Below, one piece after another: positions 35,083 to 44,020 of a stretch of 64,000 bases of DNA. Origin of the DNA: an uncultured Veillonellaceae bacterium (GTDB taxonomy: Bacteria > Bacillota > Negativicutes > Veillonellales > Dialisteraceae); contig CATVYJ010000007.1 of assembly GCA_958348245.1 (NCBI GenBank), forward strand, positions 1 through 64,000, read 5' to 3'. The position numbers and the translations under genes are program-made. The number at the start of each line of letters is the position of its first letter. Positions within the stretch are counted from its first letter, which is position 1. The notes beneath the pieces were generated by a model, which searched no databases, was not told where the DNA came from, and saw only the letters and a list, made by a program, of their open reading frames with translations.

Positions 35083-36099
35083 ATGGAAACTCTGCATAAG
35101 CGGCTGAAAACGGCTATTTTGAAGAAAGAATGCCTGCGGGAGGAACCGGAACGCGGGACTGTATATCACATGGCCTATTCCGGCACATCCAATTATCTGG
35201 GGCATACGGGAATCGCTATGACCTCTGTGGCGGAGAGCAATCCCGGCCTGCAATTTCATTTCCATCTGTTCATAAACGGCATCGAGCTGGACGACAAAGA
35301 AAAGATGAAGCGGCTGGCGGAGCAGACCCGCAGCGCTGTGACCCTGTATTATGTTAATGATGCGGTATTTCAAGACATGCTGCATCGGGACGGCATCGCC
35401 GGATTCTTCTACCGGTTTGTGATTCCTCCGGCGCTGGCGGAAGAAAAGGTCCGCCGCGTGTTATACACGGACGGCGACGTCATGTGTCAGGGAGAACTGG
35501 AATCGTTTCTGAATATGGATCTGGAAGGGAATATTGCGGCCTGTGTGGAAGACACCAGCCCGGCCTTTGCGGAGATGCGCCGACAGAAAATCGGGACGAA
35601 ACAGTATTTCAACTCCGGTGTCATCTTGATGGATGTGGACCGGTGGAATGAAGCGGATATTTCCGCCCGGGCGGCGGCCATGGCCGTGGAACGGAAACGC
35701 TCCGGCAGGCCGCTTGCTTCTCACGATCAGGATATCCTGAATCTGCTCCTTGACGGACGGTTCAAAATGGTGAATCGCCGGTACAACGCCATTTACAATA
35801 TGGATATGAAAGGCTTTTTCCAGAAGCAGGAACCGCTTGTCTATGACCCGGAAGCTGTTCTTATCCATTTCGCGGGTATCGTCAAGCCCTGGCGCACCTG
35901 GGTGCAGGATCTGCCGGCGGTGAAGCGGTACAATGCGTTCCGTCTCGATTCGCCGTGGAGCGATGTGCCGCTCGTCGGCCCGCAGCGCCACAAAGACGTC
36001 CATCAGGCGGCCCGGCATGCGCGGCGTATGCACAAATACGGAAAATCTCTGGGACTGTATTTGAAATATTTTGGGGAAAAACTGACGGGAAGGAAATAA
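35083..36099 (+). CDS. GT8 glycosyltransferase
   Basis: A 338-residue family 8 transferase, 12 nt after the upstream GT4 and behind GGAGGTG. D-x-D motif in L-Y-T-D-G-D-V-M; F-F-Y-R-F-V-I-P-P; Y-F-N-S-G-V-I-L-M; S-H-D-Q-D-I-L; H-F-A-G-I-V-K-P-W. It aligns throughout with the GT8 at 32709 but is clearly diverged, so the two may use different acceptors. Part of a compact operon. Confidence 0.92.
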   Translation: METLHKRLKTAILKKECLREEPERGTVYHMAYSGTSNYLGHTGIAMTSVAESNPGLQFHFHLFINGIELDDKEKMKRLAEQTRSAVTLYYVNDAVFQDMLHRDGIAGFFYRFVIPPALAEEKVRRVLYTDGDVMCQGELESFLNMDLEGNIAACVEDTSPAFAEMRRQKIGTKQYFNSGVILMDVDRWNEADISARAAAMAVERKRSGRPLASHDQDILNLLLDGRFKMVNRRYNAIYNMDMKGFFQKQEPLVYDPEAVLIHFAGIVKPWRTWVQDLPAVKRYNAFRLDSPWSDVPLVGPQRHKDVHQAARHARRMHKYGKSLGLYLKYFGEKLTGRK

Positions 36100-36102
36100 A
36101 TT

Positions 36103-37332
36103 GTGACAGGGACGTTTACGGATAAGGCGGCGCTGGTTACCGCCGGGGTCGTCGTATGGGGTGCGACGGCGTACCAGTATATCAATACGGGCTTTTCCAT
36201 CGCCATGATTGTTTTTGCCCTGTATTTTCTGTGGACGCGGTATAAAAGGGAGCCGCTTCCCCGGTGGCGGCTGGACCGGCGCATGCTGCTGGCATTTGCC
36301 GTCCTGTACGGCGCGCTCTTTTTTACGACGCTCTTTCATCTGGACAACCTGAAAAACCTTTCCGGCGGCTATTTCAGTGCGCTGGGATTTGTGCAGTATA
36401 CGCTACCGCTCTGGATGCTGCTGTATGTCGGATGGACGCGGGATGTGCGGAAAGCGGTTGTATCCGTTTTCTACGTCATCCTCTATGCGCTGTGTGTGTA
36501 CGGCCTTATCAAATACGCCGTGACCGGGTAAGGCCGGCTCACCAGCTTTTACTTTTTTCCTACGCGCATCGGAATGATGATGGATATGTTCATCCCCATG
36601 ACCGCAGGATTTACGGCGTATTACTGGAAATGCACGCGTTTCCGGTATCTGTCCATTCTGCTTCTTGCGATGGAAATTCTATGCCTCCTTCTGGCGGAAG
36701 TGCGTGGCTCCATGGTGGCCCTTGCCATCGCGTCGGTTGTTACCGCGGCCGTATGGATACAGGTCAATCGGACGCGCGTGCCGAAGCGGGTCCGCCGTGG
36801 GCTGCTTGCGGGGGCGCTCCTGTTTGCGGCGGCGGCCGTCGTTTACTCCGTATGGCTTCGCTGGGGGAATTATCTCGGTATGATTGGGGGAGAACGGTTA
36901 CTGATGTGGGAGAGCAGCTTCCACATGTGGCTCGACCATCCTCTGGCAGGTATTGGCCTTGACGAATGGCAGGCGGCTTATGCGGAAGGACTGTATCACC
37001 CTGCGGTGAGCCGGGAAGCGGGACAGGTCATGCCGCACAATGTCTTCGTTTACTTTTTCGCCACGGCGGGGACGATTGGCGGCGCGGCTTATCTGGCGTA
37101 CTGTGGGCTCATGCTGTCCTGGCTGGTGAATGGAACGAAAAAATTGGCGGCCAATCCCTTCAGCTGGGCGCTCCTGTTCATGTTTATCGCCGCGACCATG
37201 CACGGCCTGACCGACCAGACCTTCATCCTGAAACTGACCGGGCGCATTTTTTACATGCTCCTTGGCGTAGGGATTTTATTTCTGGGAGAATATCCGCTGC
37301 TGGCAGAAACCCATCCGGGCGGATCTGATTAA
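36103..37332 (+). pseudogene. O-antigen ligase (WaaL-like) with in-frame nonsense codon
   Basis: A 409-codon polytopic protein homologous to the intact ligase at 42782. The frame is interrupted by TAA at 36529-36531, where the paralogue has an acidic codon (its sequence runs L-G-E-A-R-L-T-S-F-Y). After the stop, G-R-L-T-S-F-Y continues in the same frame to 37332. A single-base change (GAA to TAA) is the simplest cause. The ligase-type loop H-N-V-F-V-Y-F-F-A-T and catalytic-loop Arg/His region near L-M-W-E-S lie after the stop, so the product is inactive unless read through. GTG start. Confidence 0.85.
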
Positions 37333-37347
37333 AATGAGAGAGAAAGG

Positions 37348-37376
37348 AGCCTTTGCGCAGTGCGCGGGGCTTTTTT
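37348..37376 (+). terminator. Terminator after the broken ligase
   Basis: AGCC...GCGC/GCGC...GGCT stem with an internal loop and a run of six T, just before the next GT4. Confidence 0.6.
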
Positions 37377-37395
37377 CAGAAAGAAGAGGACGGAA

Positions 37396-38589
37396 ATGCG
37401 GATTTTGATTGCATGGCGGGCGCAGTTCATGGGCGGCGCAGGCGGTATGGAAAAAGTGTGCACGGATATGTGCAATGCCTTCATCCGCCGCGGACACCAG
37501 GTGGGACTGCTGTATTGCGGAGAAAAAGAAGGCCGGCCTTTCTTTCCTCTACTTCCGGAGGTGCAGCTCATGAATTTCGCTGCGGGACTGGAAGGCGCCC
37601 GGCCGTATATGCCTTTCTGGGCAGCCTGCGTGCGGGAACTGCTTCGCCTTGCTGACAAGCATAAAATGTATCAATGGGTAAGCCGGAGAAAAAATCGGTA
37701 TTATGGTGTGCGCGTGAGGGAACTTGCGGCGGCGTTTCGGCCTGATGTGCTGGTTTCTTTTGATTTGTCATCGGCCATGCTGCTGCGGGAAAGCTTCGGC
37801 AGCCGCCTGACCGTGCCGGATGTGACCATGTTCCATTTTCCCGTGCAGGAAACCATGCGCTGCCAGTCGCAGGAAGAAAAGGAAACACTGCGTTCAGGAT
37901 GCTGTGTGCAGCTGCTGACGAAAGAGGCGGAAGAATGTTTTCAAAGGGAATTTCCGGGCGTGCGCACGGTCTGCATCCCGAATGCTGTGACGCAGTATGG
38001 AAAACAGGCGGACCTGTCAAAGGAAAAAGCGTCATATACTCTTCTCCATGTGGGACGGTTGGACAGACATACCAAGCGGCAGCATCTCCTGATTGAAGCG
38101 TTTGCATCGCTGGCGGACCGCTTTCCCCAGTGGAATCTGGAATTATGGGGGGGCGTGGAGAACGAAAAATATGCGAAGGAATTGGCTCACTCCATTGATT
38201 CGCGCCATCTGGAAAAGCGCGTCTTCTTGAAGGGAAAATGCGCTGCACTGGAAGATGTCTATACGGCAGCTGATGTATTCTGTTTCCCCAGCGCGTATGA
38301 AGGCTTTGGGCTGGCACTGGCGGAAGCCATGAGCGCCGGTCTGCCTGCGATAGGCTTCCGTTCTTGCCCGGGAGTCAATGCGCTGATTCGCGATGGAGAG
38401 ACGGGGATGCTCACGGAGGATTCCGTAGAAAGTTTTTCGTCCGCCATGGCTGCTCTGATGGACAGCAGGATGCTCCGCGTGCGTATGGGACAGGCGGGAC
38501 GGGACGCCATGAAAGATTACGCGCCGGAGCAGATCTGGGATCGGTGGGAGCAGCTTCTGGCGGAGATGGTTCATGAGCGGAAGCCGTGA
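37396..38589 (+). CDS. GT4 glycosyltransferase
   Basis: A 397-residue GT4 of the array: M-R-I-L-I-A-W-R-A-Q, G-G-M-E-K-V-C, I-P-N-A-V-T-Q-Y (Thr where most have Pro), R-L-D-R-H-T-K-R-Q-H, E-L-W-G-G over a G7 run (38147-38153), E-G-F-G-L-A-L-A-E and I-W-D-R-W-E-Q-L-L. The start at 37396 aligns with paralogues. The stop overlaps the start of the PIG-L gene by 4 nt. Cytoplasmic sugar transfer to the growing glycan. Confidence 0.9.
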   Translation: MRILIAWRAQFMGGAGGMEKVCTDMCNAFIRRGHQVGLLYCGEKEGRPFFPLLPEVQLMNFAAGLEGARPYMPFWAACVRELLRLADKHKMYQWVSRRKNRYYGVRVRELAAAFRPDVLVSFDLSSAMLLRESFGSRLTVPDVTMFHFPVQETMRCQSQEEKETLRSGCCVQLLTKEAEECFQREFPGVRTVCIPNAVTQYGKQADLSKEKASYTLLHVGRLDRHTKRQHLLIEAFASLADRFPQWNLELWGGVENEKYAKELAHSIDSRHLEKRVFLKGKCAALEDVYTAADVFCFPSAYEGFGLALAEAMSAGLPAIGFRSCPGVNALIRDGETGMLTEDSVESFSSAMAALMDSRMLRVRMGQAGRDAMKDYAPEQIWDRWEQLLAEMVHERKP

Positions 38590-40283
38590 AATCAAGACAG
38601 GAGGCGGCACGGAAAATGGCGCAGGATCTGCAGCAGATACTGGGCGGGAAAAGCCTGATGGTGATTGTTCCCCATGAAGATGATGAAATCAATCTGGCGG
38701 GCGCGTCCATTTATGGCGCCGTAGAGGCGGGGATGCGCGTCATCTGCGTGTTTATGACAAACGGCGACTGGTTTTATCCGGGCGGGGTGCGCATGAAGGA
38801 GGCGGTGCGTTCGCTTCGCTGTCTTGGTGTGCCGGAAGAAAATATCGTTTTTCTGGGATATCCGGACGGCGGTGTGCAGGGCGAGCGGAATGTCTATGTC
38901 TGCGGACAGAGCGAACCGGTGCGGGCCGGCCGGCACTGCGAAACATATGGCATGGCCTCGCATCCGGAATTTGCGTGGCAGGCGTATGGACGTCACCAGC
39001 CGTACCTGTGGGACAGTCTGCTGCAGGATATGGAAGCCGTGCTGCTGAAATACCGTGCGGATATCCTGATGGTGGCAGATCTTGACTGGCATCCGGATCA
39101 CAGGCTCTGCTCGATGGCCTTTGAAACCGCATTGGGACGAATTTTAAATTGCTCCGGCAATACGTATCGCCCCAAAGTACTGAAGGGATTTGCCTACCGC
39201 ACGGCGTATGAATCGGCAGACGATTTCAACGCCCTGAATCTGCGTTCCACCGTGTGCTGTTATGGAAGCGGAGAGACGGCGCGCGGGCAGGGGACGGACA
39301 ATCCATCGCTGCCATGGGAGAACCGGATTCGGCTGCCCGTTCCTGCGTCCTGCCGCAGCCGGCTGCTGCGGAAAAATCCTCTGTACCGGGCCATGTGCTG
39401 TCATGCCTCACAGAGAATGCTCGGCCGTGCGGAAAAAATCATCAACGGCGATCAGGTCTTCTGGCTGCGGCGTACGGACAGTCTGTCCTTTGTCGGGCGG
39501 TGGACGTCTTCCTCCGGCGATACGGCGGGGCTCCATGATTTCCAGGTGCTTCGTCCGCAGGATATCACCGCCGTTTCCTCAGAGATGACAGGCCGGTGCT
39601 GGCGGCCGGGACCGGAAAAGGCGCCGTGGTGCCGCTGTACTTTTTCTGCGCCCCGGTGCGTGAGCCGTATGGTTTTTCATGGAAATCCGGAAAAAAGCGG
39701 ACGCATATTGGCGGGCGAAGTGAGATTCAGCACCGGAGCGGTATATCCGGTGGGTCCGATGCCATGGGGAGGAGCGCCTGCAGCGGTTTCCTGTCCCGCG
39801 CAGGAAGTGGAGTGGGTGGAATTTCGTGTACTCCGTACGGAAGGAACACAGGCCGGGCTGGCCGAGTGGGAGATTTTTGAACAGCCGGACTCCGGCCTTC
39901 GCATACTGCAGATTCTCTGCGATGACCAGTTTGCCTGCGACTGGAGTGCAGACAGCCGGCGGCCTCCGGTCATCAGTGCGTATCGCGTGGGAATGGATAA
40001 CGCGCTCCGGTGGTACTGGAACGGCGCGCCGTGCCGCCTGACAGAGATACAGCAGCGGTGCGCCGCGCTTCGCTCGCCTGCGGTGGTGCGGGTGGAATGG
40101 GAAAAGGAGCCCCGCATCAGCAGCGAAGTGCAGATCCGGCCGCGGGACTGGAAAGCAGACGCAGCCTGCCGGTGGCGGACCATACAGAATCGGATGATAC
40201 AGTGGGTGGAGCGCCGCCGGGAAAAGCCGGCGCACCATCGTGCGAAGAAACTCGCGCAGAAAAAGCGGCGGGGCAACGGCTGA
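38586..40283 (+). CDS. PIG-L deacetylase fused to a discoidin-like domain
   Basis: A 565-residue protein. The first ~250 residues are a zinc-dependent N-acetylglucosaminyl deacetylase of the PIG-L/LmbE family, with P-H-E-D-D-E (about 35) and W-H-P-D-H-R (about 166) as metal and catalytic motifs. The remainder resembles a galactose-binding/discoidin-like module: V-E-W-V-E-F-R-V-L...G-L-A-E-W-E-I-F around 420-440. A basic C-terminal tail follows. No signal peptide is seen, so it may act on cytoplasmic lipid-linked glycan. GTG start overlaps the GT4 stop. Paralogue at 47511. Confidence 0.85.
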   Translation: MKSRQEAARKMAQDLQQILGGKSLMVIVPHEDDEINLAGASIYGAVEAGMRVICVFMTNGDWFYPGGVRMKEAVRSLRCLGVPEENIVFLGYPDGGVQGERNVYVCGQSEPVRAGRHCETYGMASHPEFAWQAYGRHQPYLWDSLLQDMEAVLLKYRADILMVADLDWHPDHRLCSMAFETALGRILNCSGNTYRPKVLKGFAYRTAYESADDFNALNLRSTVCCYGSGETARGQGTDNPSLPWENRIRLPVPASCRSRLLRKNPLYRAMCCHASQRMLGRAEKIINGDQVFWLRRTDSLSFVGRWTSSSGDTAGLHDFQVLRPQDITAVSSEMTGRCWRPGPEKAPWCRCTFSAPRCVSRMVFHGNPEKSGRILAGEVRFSTGAVYPVGPMPWGGAPAAVSCPAQEVEWVEFRVLRTEGTQAGLAEWEIFEQPDSGLRILQILCDDQFACDWSADSRRPPVISAYRVGMDNALRWYWNGAPCRLTEIQQRCAALRSPAVVRVEWEKEPRISSEVQIRPRDWKADAACRWRTIQNRMIQWVERRREKPAHHRAKKLAQKKRRGNG

Positions 40284-40284
40284 C

Positions 40285-40320
40285 AAAAAAGGAAAGCAGA
40301 ATTTTCTGCTTTCCTTTTTT
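40285..40320. terminator. Bidirectional terminator between PIG-L and HtrL-like genes
   Basis: A 16-bp AAAAAAGGAAAGCAGA/TCTGCTTTCCTTTTTT stem serving two convergent genes. Confidence 0.9.
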
Positions 40321-41288
40321 CATTTTCTGAGGGAATCTTCCGGCGAGAGCGGATAATATTTTTTCTCGATTTCCCGGCCCATACGCTTGCGCACGTCGCG
40401 TTTCATTTTCAGCGCGGCCCATTTTCTGCGGCGCCAGCTTTTATACCGGCGGTGCAGCACGTGTACCCATTCCATGTTCTTCGTCTTCAACGGCGCAAGA
40501 CGAAGCGCGGAACCTCCGAATCGGTACAGCGCCTCGCCCCAGAAGGCCATGACATGCGTCTGGTACAATTCCGGATGGCGGCGGTACGCCATGACCATGA
40601 TGAGCTGGTCGTCATCTGCCAGGCCGCACTCCGCCAGCGTCAGGATGGACTGCCGTGCGTCTTTCCATACGGCAGGCCACAGTTCGGCCGGACCCACCAT
40701 GAGATTGCCCCGCACATAGACCGTCATGTTCTGTACAATTCGGAAAATGGGCGTATCGTCCATATCATGTTTCAGAAACAGATGGATGCGCGGTGAAAAA
40801 TCATAGTCCCAGAGGAAATCAAAATCTTCATCATATGGAAAATAGTCGCCGCTGTGGTCGTATCCGAAATCAATCCATGCGGTCATGCCGCCGGCCAGTC
40901 CCCGCTTGACCGCATCCTGCACCCAGTAGGTCTTGAGTCCGGTGATGTAATTGTATTTGTAACTCCACGATTCCGGCGTATTCAGGCAGCGGTGGAAAAG
41001 CCAGGACTCTCGGTTGCTCATGGCCTGTCGGATGGCCTGGTATACATCGGGAGCGATTTTCAGCACGTCCGGAATAGAGATCACCGTTGTCCGATCCTCC
41101 AGACCGAATTCTTTCCGTACGGCAAGCACCGCGTCTGCCTGATCAGGCGACGTATAAACGATGAGCCGGTTGCGCATGCGCGCCCAGTGGCGGAAATAAT
41201 TCAGATATCTTGCGTTGTCGCGGTTGAATCCGGTCCAGTCTTTCCTCCCCACGTCAAAATATGCGGTGACAAGTGTGATTTCGCTCAT
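40320..41288 (-). CDS. HtrL/WlaTC-family glycosyltransferase
   Basis: A 322-residue protein of the WlaTC/HtrL (YibB) family of putative LPS glycosyltransferases. It begins with the family's L-V-T-A-Y-F-D-V-G-R-K and has W-I-D-F-G-Y-D-H (a D-x-G-type acidic motif, about 142) and a basic C-terminal tail. It is the only gene on the minus strand within the glycan locus and has its own promoter region, so it may be expressed separately. Substrate unknown. Confidence 0.8.
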   Translation of the reverse strand: MSEITLVTAYFDVGRKDWTGFNRDNARYLNYFRHWARMRNRLIVYTSPDQADAVLAVRKEFGLEDRTTVISIPDVLKIAPDVYQAIRQAMSNRESWLFHRCLNTPESWSYKYNYITGLKTYWVQDAVKRGLAGGMTAWIDFGYDHSGDYFPYDEDFDFLWDYDFSPRIHLFLKHDMDDTPIFRIVQNMTVYVRGNLMVGPAELWPAVWKDARQSILTLAECGLADDDQLIMVMAYRRHPELYQTHVMAFWGEALYRFGGSALRLAPLKTKNMEWVHVLHRRYKSWRRRKWAALKMKRDVRKRMGREIEKKYYPLSPEDSLRK

Positions 41289-41570
41289 ACAGCGCCTCCG
41301 TGTATCAATCTCTTTGATGCTATTATCATATCATATTTTTTATATACTTAAGACAAACGGCGGCCCTGTTTCTGAAGAAATGGAGAAATCGGCTCGCGCA
41401 GGCGGCGTGGTTCGCGCGGAATATTCCGAAAAGCCGATAGCAAAAGAATGTGATATACTGAAATTAAATTTACGAAAGGAAATTGTCATCTGCGGGCAGA
41501 CTGTATTTTGATGCGGTGCGGAAAGATGAAAAAAATGGACGGCAATGCAGAACAAATATGGGGGGGCGGA

Positions 41571-42788
41571 ATGCGTATTGCGCTCGCCTATTTTGAAAGG
41601 TTTATCGAAATGAGCGGAGGCATTGAGGGCGTATGCTGCGCCATGGCCAACGCCATGGCCCGGCGCGGGCACGACGTGTCCATCGTGTACTGCTACGGCC
41701 GGTCCGGCGCGCCTTTTTATCCCCTGGACGAATCGGTGAAGCTGTACAACCTCATGGCGATTCATCCGGAAAAATGGAAGCGCGATTCCCTCAGCCAGTG
41801 CGTTTCCGGCGGAGATAAACTGGTGCGGGAAATCCTCCGCGTATTTGATGCGAACAAAGCCCGCGGCTGGAATGAAAAAGCCAAAGGCAGGATGATCCGG
41901 GAAGAAATCCGCCAGGTCATGGAAGAGATTCAGCCGGACGTCATCGTATCGCTCCGCTTCGAGACGGGGAACTATCTGCTGAATGCGGCGGAAGTGACGG
42001 CGCCCGTGGTCATGCGCTCGTATATCAGCCCGCGCGTCATCCTGCCGAAAGCGCCGGCGGGGGAAATCGCGGCCATCGAAAAAAGCGCCGCCGCGCATGT
42101 GCAGCTGGGAGAAGATATAAAGGACATGAAAAGATTCTGTCCTCATGCGCATGTGGTGTGCATTCCCAATGCGGTGCCCCAGTACGACCGGCAGGCGGAC
42201 CTCGCGGGGGAAAAGCTCGTGTATACCATCCTCCACGCCGGTCGCATGAATAAAGAACAGAAACGGCAGCACCTGCTGGTGGATGCCTTTGCCCGCGTGG
42301 CGGAGGATTTTCCGGACTGGCGGGTGGAACTCTGGGGCGGAGGCAACGAATCGGGCGTCTCCTATGCGGACGAACTGCGCCGGCAGATTCACGAATGCGG
42401 ATTGGACGGCCGGGTGCTTCTGAAAGGGGAGAGCCGGCATATTCTGGACGAATATGTGAAGGGGGACATTTTCTGCTTCCCCAGCGCGTACGAGGGATTT
42501 CCCAATGCGCTTGCCGAAGCGATGAGCGCCGGGCTGCCGCCTGTAGCGTTTCGTTCCTGCTCCGGTGTGCCCTCGCTCATTCGGGACGGGGAAAACGGCC
42601 TCCTTGCGGACGACGGCGCGGAAGCGCTTGCGGGCGCGCTGCGGAGATTGATGGAAAATAAAGCACTCCGTGTACAGATGGGGCAGCGGGCCCGGGACAG
42701 CATGCGCGCCTATGCGCCGGAGATCGTCTGGGACCAATGGGAAAAACTTTTGAAAGAGACGGCAGAAAGGGGAAGAAGCACATGCTGA
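41571..42788 (+). CDS. GT4 glycosyltransferase, near-duplicate of the one at 33868
   Basis: A 405-residue GT4: M-R-I-A-L-A-Y-F-E-R-F-I-E-M-S-G-G, I-P-N-A-V-P-Q-Y, R-M-N-K-E-Q-K-R-Q-H, E-L-W-G-G-G, E-G-F-P-N-A-L-A-E, V-W-D-Q-W-E-K-L-L. The ATG at 41571 lies just after a G7 run (41560-41566) that may serve as an unusual ribosome site; in-frame upstream starts exist. It opens a tightly coupled operon: it overlaps the ligase, and every following gene to 47509 overlaps its neighbour by 4-7 nt. Confidence 0.9.
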   Translation: MRIALAYFERFIEMSGGIEGVCCAMANAMARRGHDVSIVYCYGRSGAPFYPLDESVKLYNLMAIHPEKWKRDSLSQCVSGGDKLVREILRVFDANKARGWNEKAKGRMIREEIRQVMEEIQPDVIVSLRFETGNYLLNAAEVTAPVVMRSYISPRVILPKAPAGEIAAIEKSAAAHVQLGEDIKDMKRFCPHAHVVCIPNAVPQYDRQADLAGEKLVYTILHAGRMNKEQKRQHLLVDAFARVAEDFPDWRVELWGGGNESGVSYADELRRQIHECGLDGRVLLKGESRHILDEYVKGDIFCFPSAYEGFPNALAEAMSAGLPPVAFRSCSGVPSLIRDGENGLLADDGAEALAGALRRLMENKALRVQMGQRARDSMRAYAPEIVWDQWEKLLKETAERGRSTC

Positions 42789-44020
42789 AAGGAAATCGAA
42801 TCCGATGGGGGGCAAATGGGACGGCGGCTGTCATGGCCTGGGGCGTGACGGCGTATACCTATGTAAACACCGGCTTTTCCATTGCCATGATTGCGTTTGC
42901 CCTCTTTTTCTGCGCCATGCTGTGGATGGACCGTTCCCTGCCGAAGATACGGATTGACCGGCGCCTTCTCTGGGCGTTTGGAATTTTGTACGGGACGCTG
43001 CTGGTCACCACATTGTTTCATCTGGACCATATGAAGAATCTTTCCGGCGGCTATTATTGCCTGACCGGTTTTCTCATGTATACGGCGCCTTTCTGGATGC
43101 TGCTGTATGTCGGAGGGAAATACGATGTGAGAAAAGCGGTGGTCTATACATTGTATGCCGTGTTGTTTGCCATGTGCGGCTATGGCATCATCAAATACTT
43201 TCTGCTGGGAGAGGCGCGGCTGACCAGCTTTTATTCTCTGGGAACCCGTGTGGCCATGATGATGGATATGTTTCTCCCGTTTACTGTGGCTGCCGCGGCG
43301 TATTATCGGAAAAATCGAAAGATTTTCCTCGTTTCCGAGGTTTTGCTTGTACTGGAAATCATAGCATTTATACTGGTCAAGGTGCGCGGTACGTACCTGG
43401 CTTTTGTTGTCGCACTGGTAGTGACATTTTTGGTATGGGCTGTACAGCAGCGCGGTCAGATATCTCCTGTATTGCGGAAACGCATTGGGCTCGCGGTAGG
43501 TATCCTTATTACCGTTCTCGTGGTATACGGCGTCAGCATCGGCTGGGGCAGCATGCACCGCATGCTTGGTGAGGAACGGCTGCTCATGTGGGAAAGTACA
43601 GTATATATGTGGGCAGATCATCCTCTTACAGGCATCGGGCTCAATGATTGGCAGAGTCTGTGGGCGGATAGCGAGTATACACATCCGCTGGCCAGAGAAC
43701 ACGGCGCGGTTCATCCGCATAACGTCTTTCTCTATTTCTTTGCCACGGCCGGTACGCCGGGTGGATTGGCTTACCTTACATACTGCGCACTGGTGTTCTT
43801 TTATCTGATAGGAAAGACTAGGCAGCATGGAGCGAATCCATTCAACTGGGCCATGCTGTTCATGTTTATTGCAGTGATGGCACATGGATTGGTGGATCAG
43901 AGCTTTATTTTGAAGCTGACCGGGCGCATTTTCTATTTTATGTTAGGGTATAGCCTGATTGCGGACTGGTGGTATGAAAAAGACCGCAAGACCTTGGCAG
44001 AAGAGGAGAAGGCCGGATGA
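42782..44020 (+). CDS. waaL: O-antigen ligase (WaaL-like)
   Basis: A 412-residue polytopic inner-membrane protein with about 10-12 transmembrane segments and a large periplasmic loop. The loop contains L-M-W-E-S-T-V-Y-M-W-A-D-H-P-L-T-G-I-G and V-H-P-H-N-V-F-L-Y-F, the Wzy/WaaL signature. It joins undecaprenyl-linked O-polysaccharide to lipid A core on the periplasmic face, or could be a polymerase of the same superfamily. Start at 42782 overlaps the GT4 stop; AAGGGGAAGAAG precedes. Homologous along its length to the broken copy at 36103. Confidence 0.85.
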   Translation: MLKGNRIRWGANGTAAVMAWGVTAYTYVNTGFSIAMIAFALFFCAMLWMDRSLPKIRIDRRLLWAFGILYGTLLVTTLFHLDHMKNLSGGYYCLTGFLMYTAPFWMLLYVGGKYDVRKAVVYTLYAVLFAMCGYGIIKYFLLGEARLTSFYSLGTRVAMMMDMFLPFTVAAAAYYRKNRKIFLVSEVLLVLEIIAFILVKVRGTYLAFVVALVVTFLVWAVQQRGQISPVLRKRIGLAVGILITVLVVYGVSIGWGSMHRMLGEERLLMWESTVYMWADHPLTGIGLNDWQSLWADSEYTHPLAREHGAVHPHNVFLYFFATAGTPGGLAYLTYCALVFFYLIGKTRQHGANPFNWAMLFMFIAVMAHGLVDQSFILKLTGRIFYFMLGYSLIADWWYEKDRKTLAEEEKAG

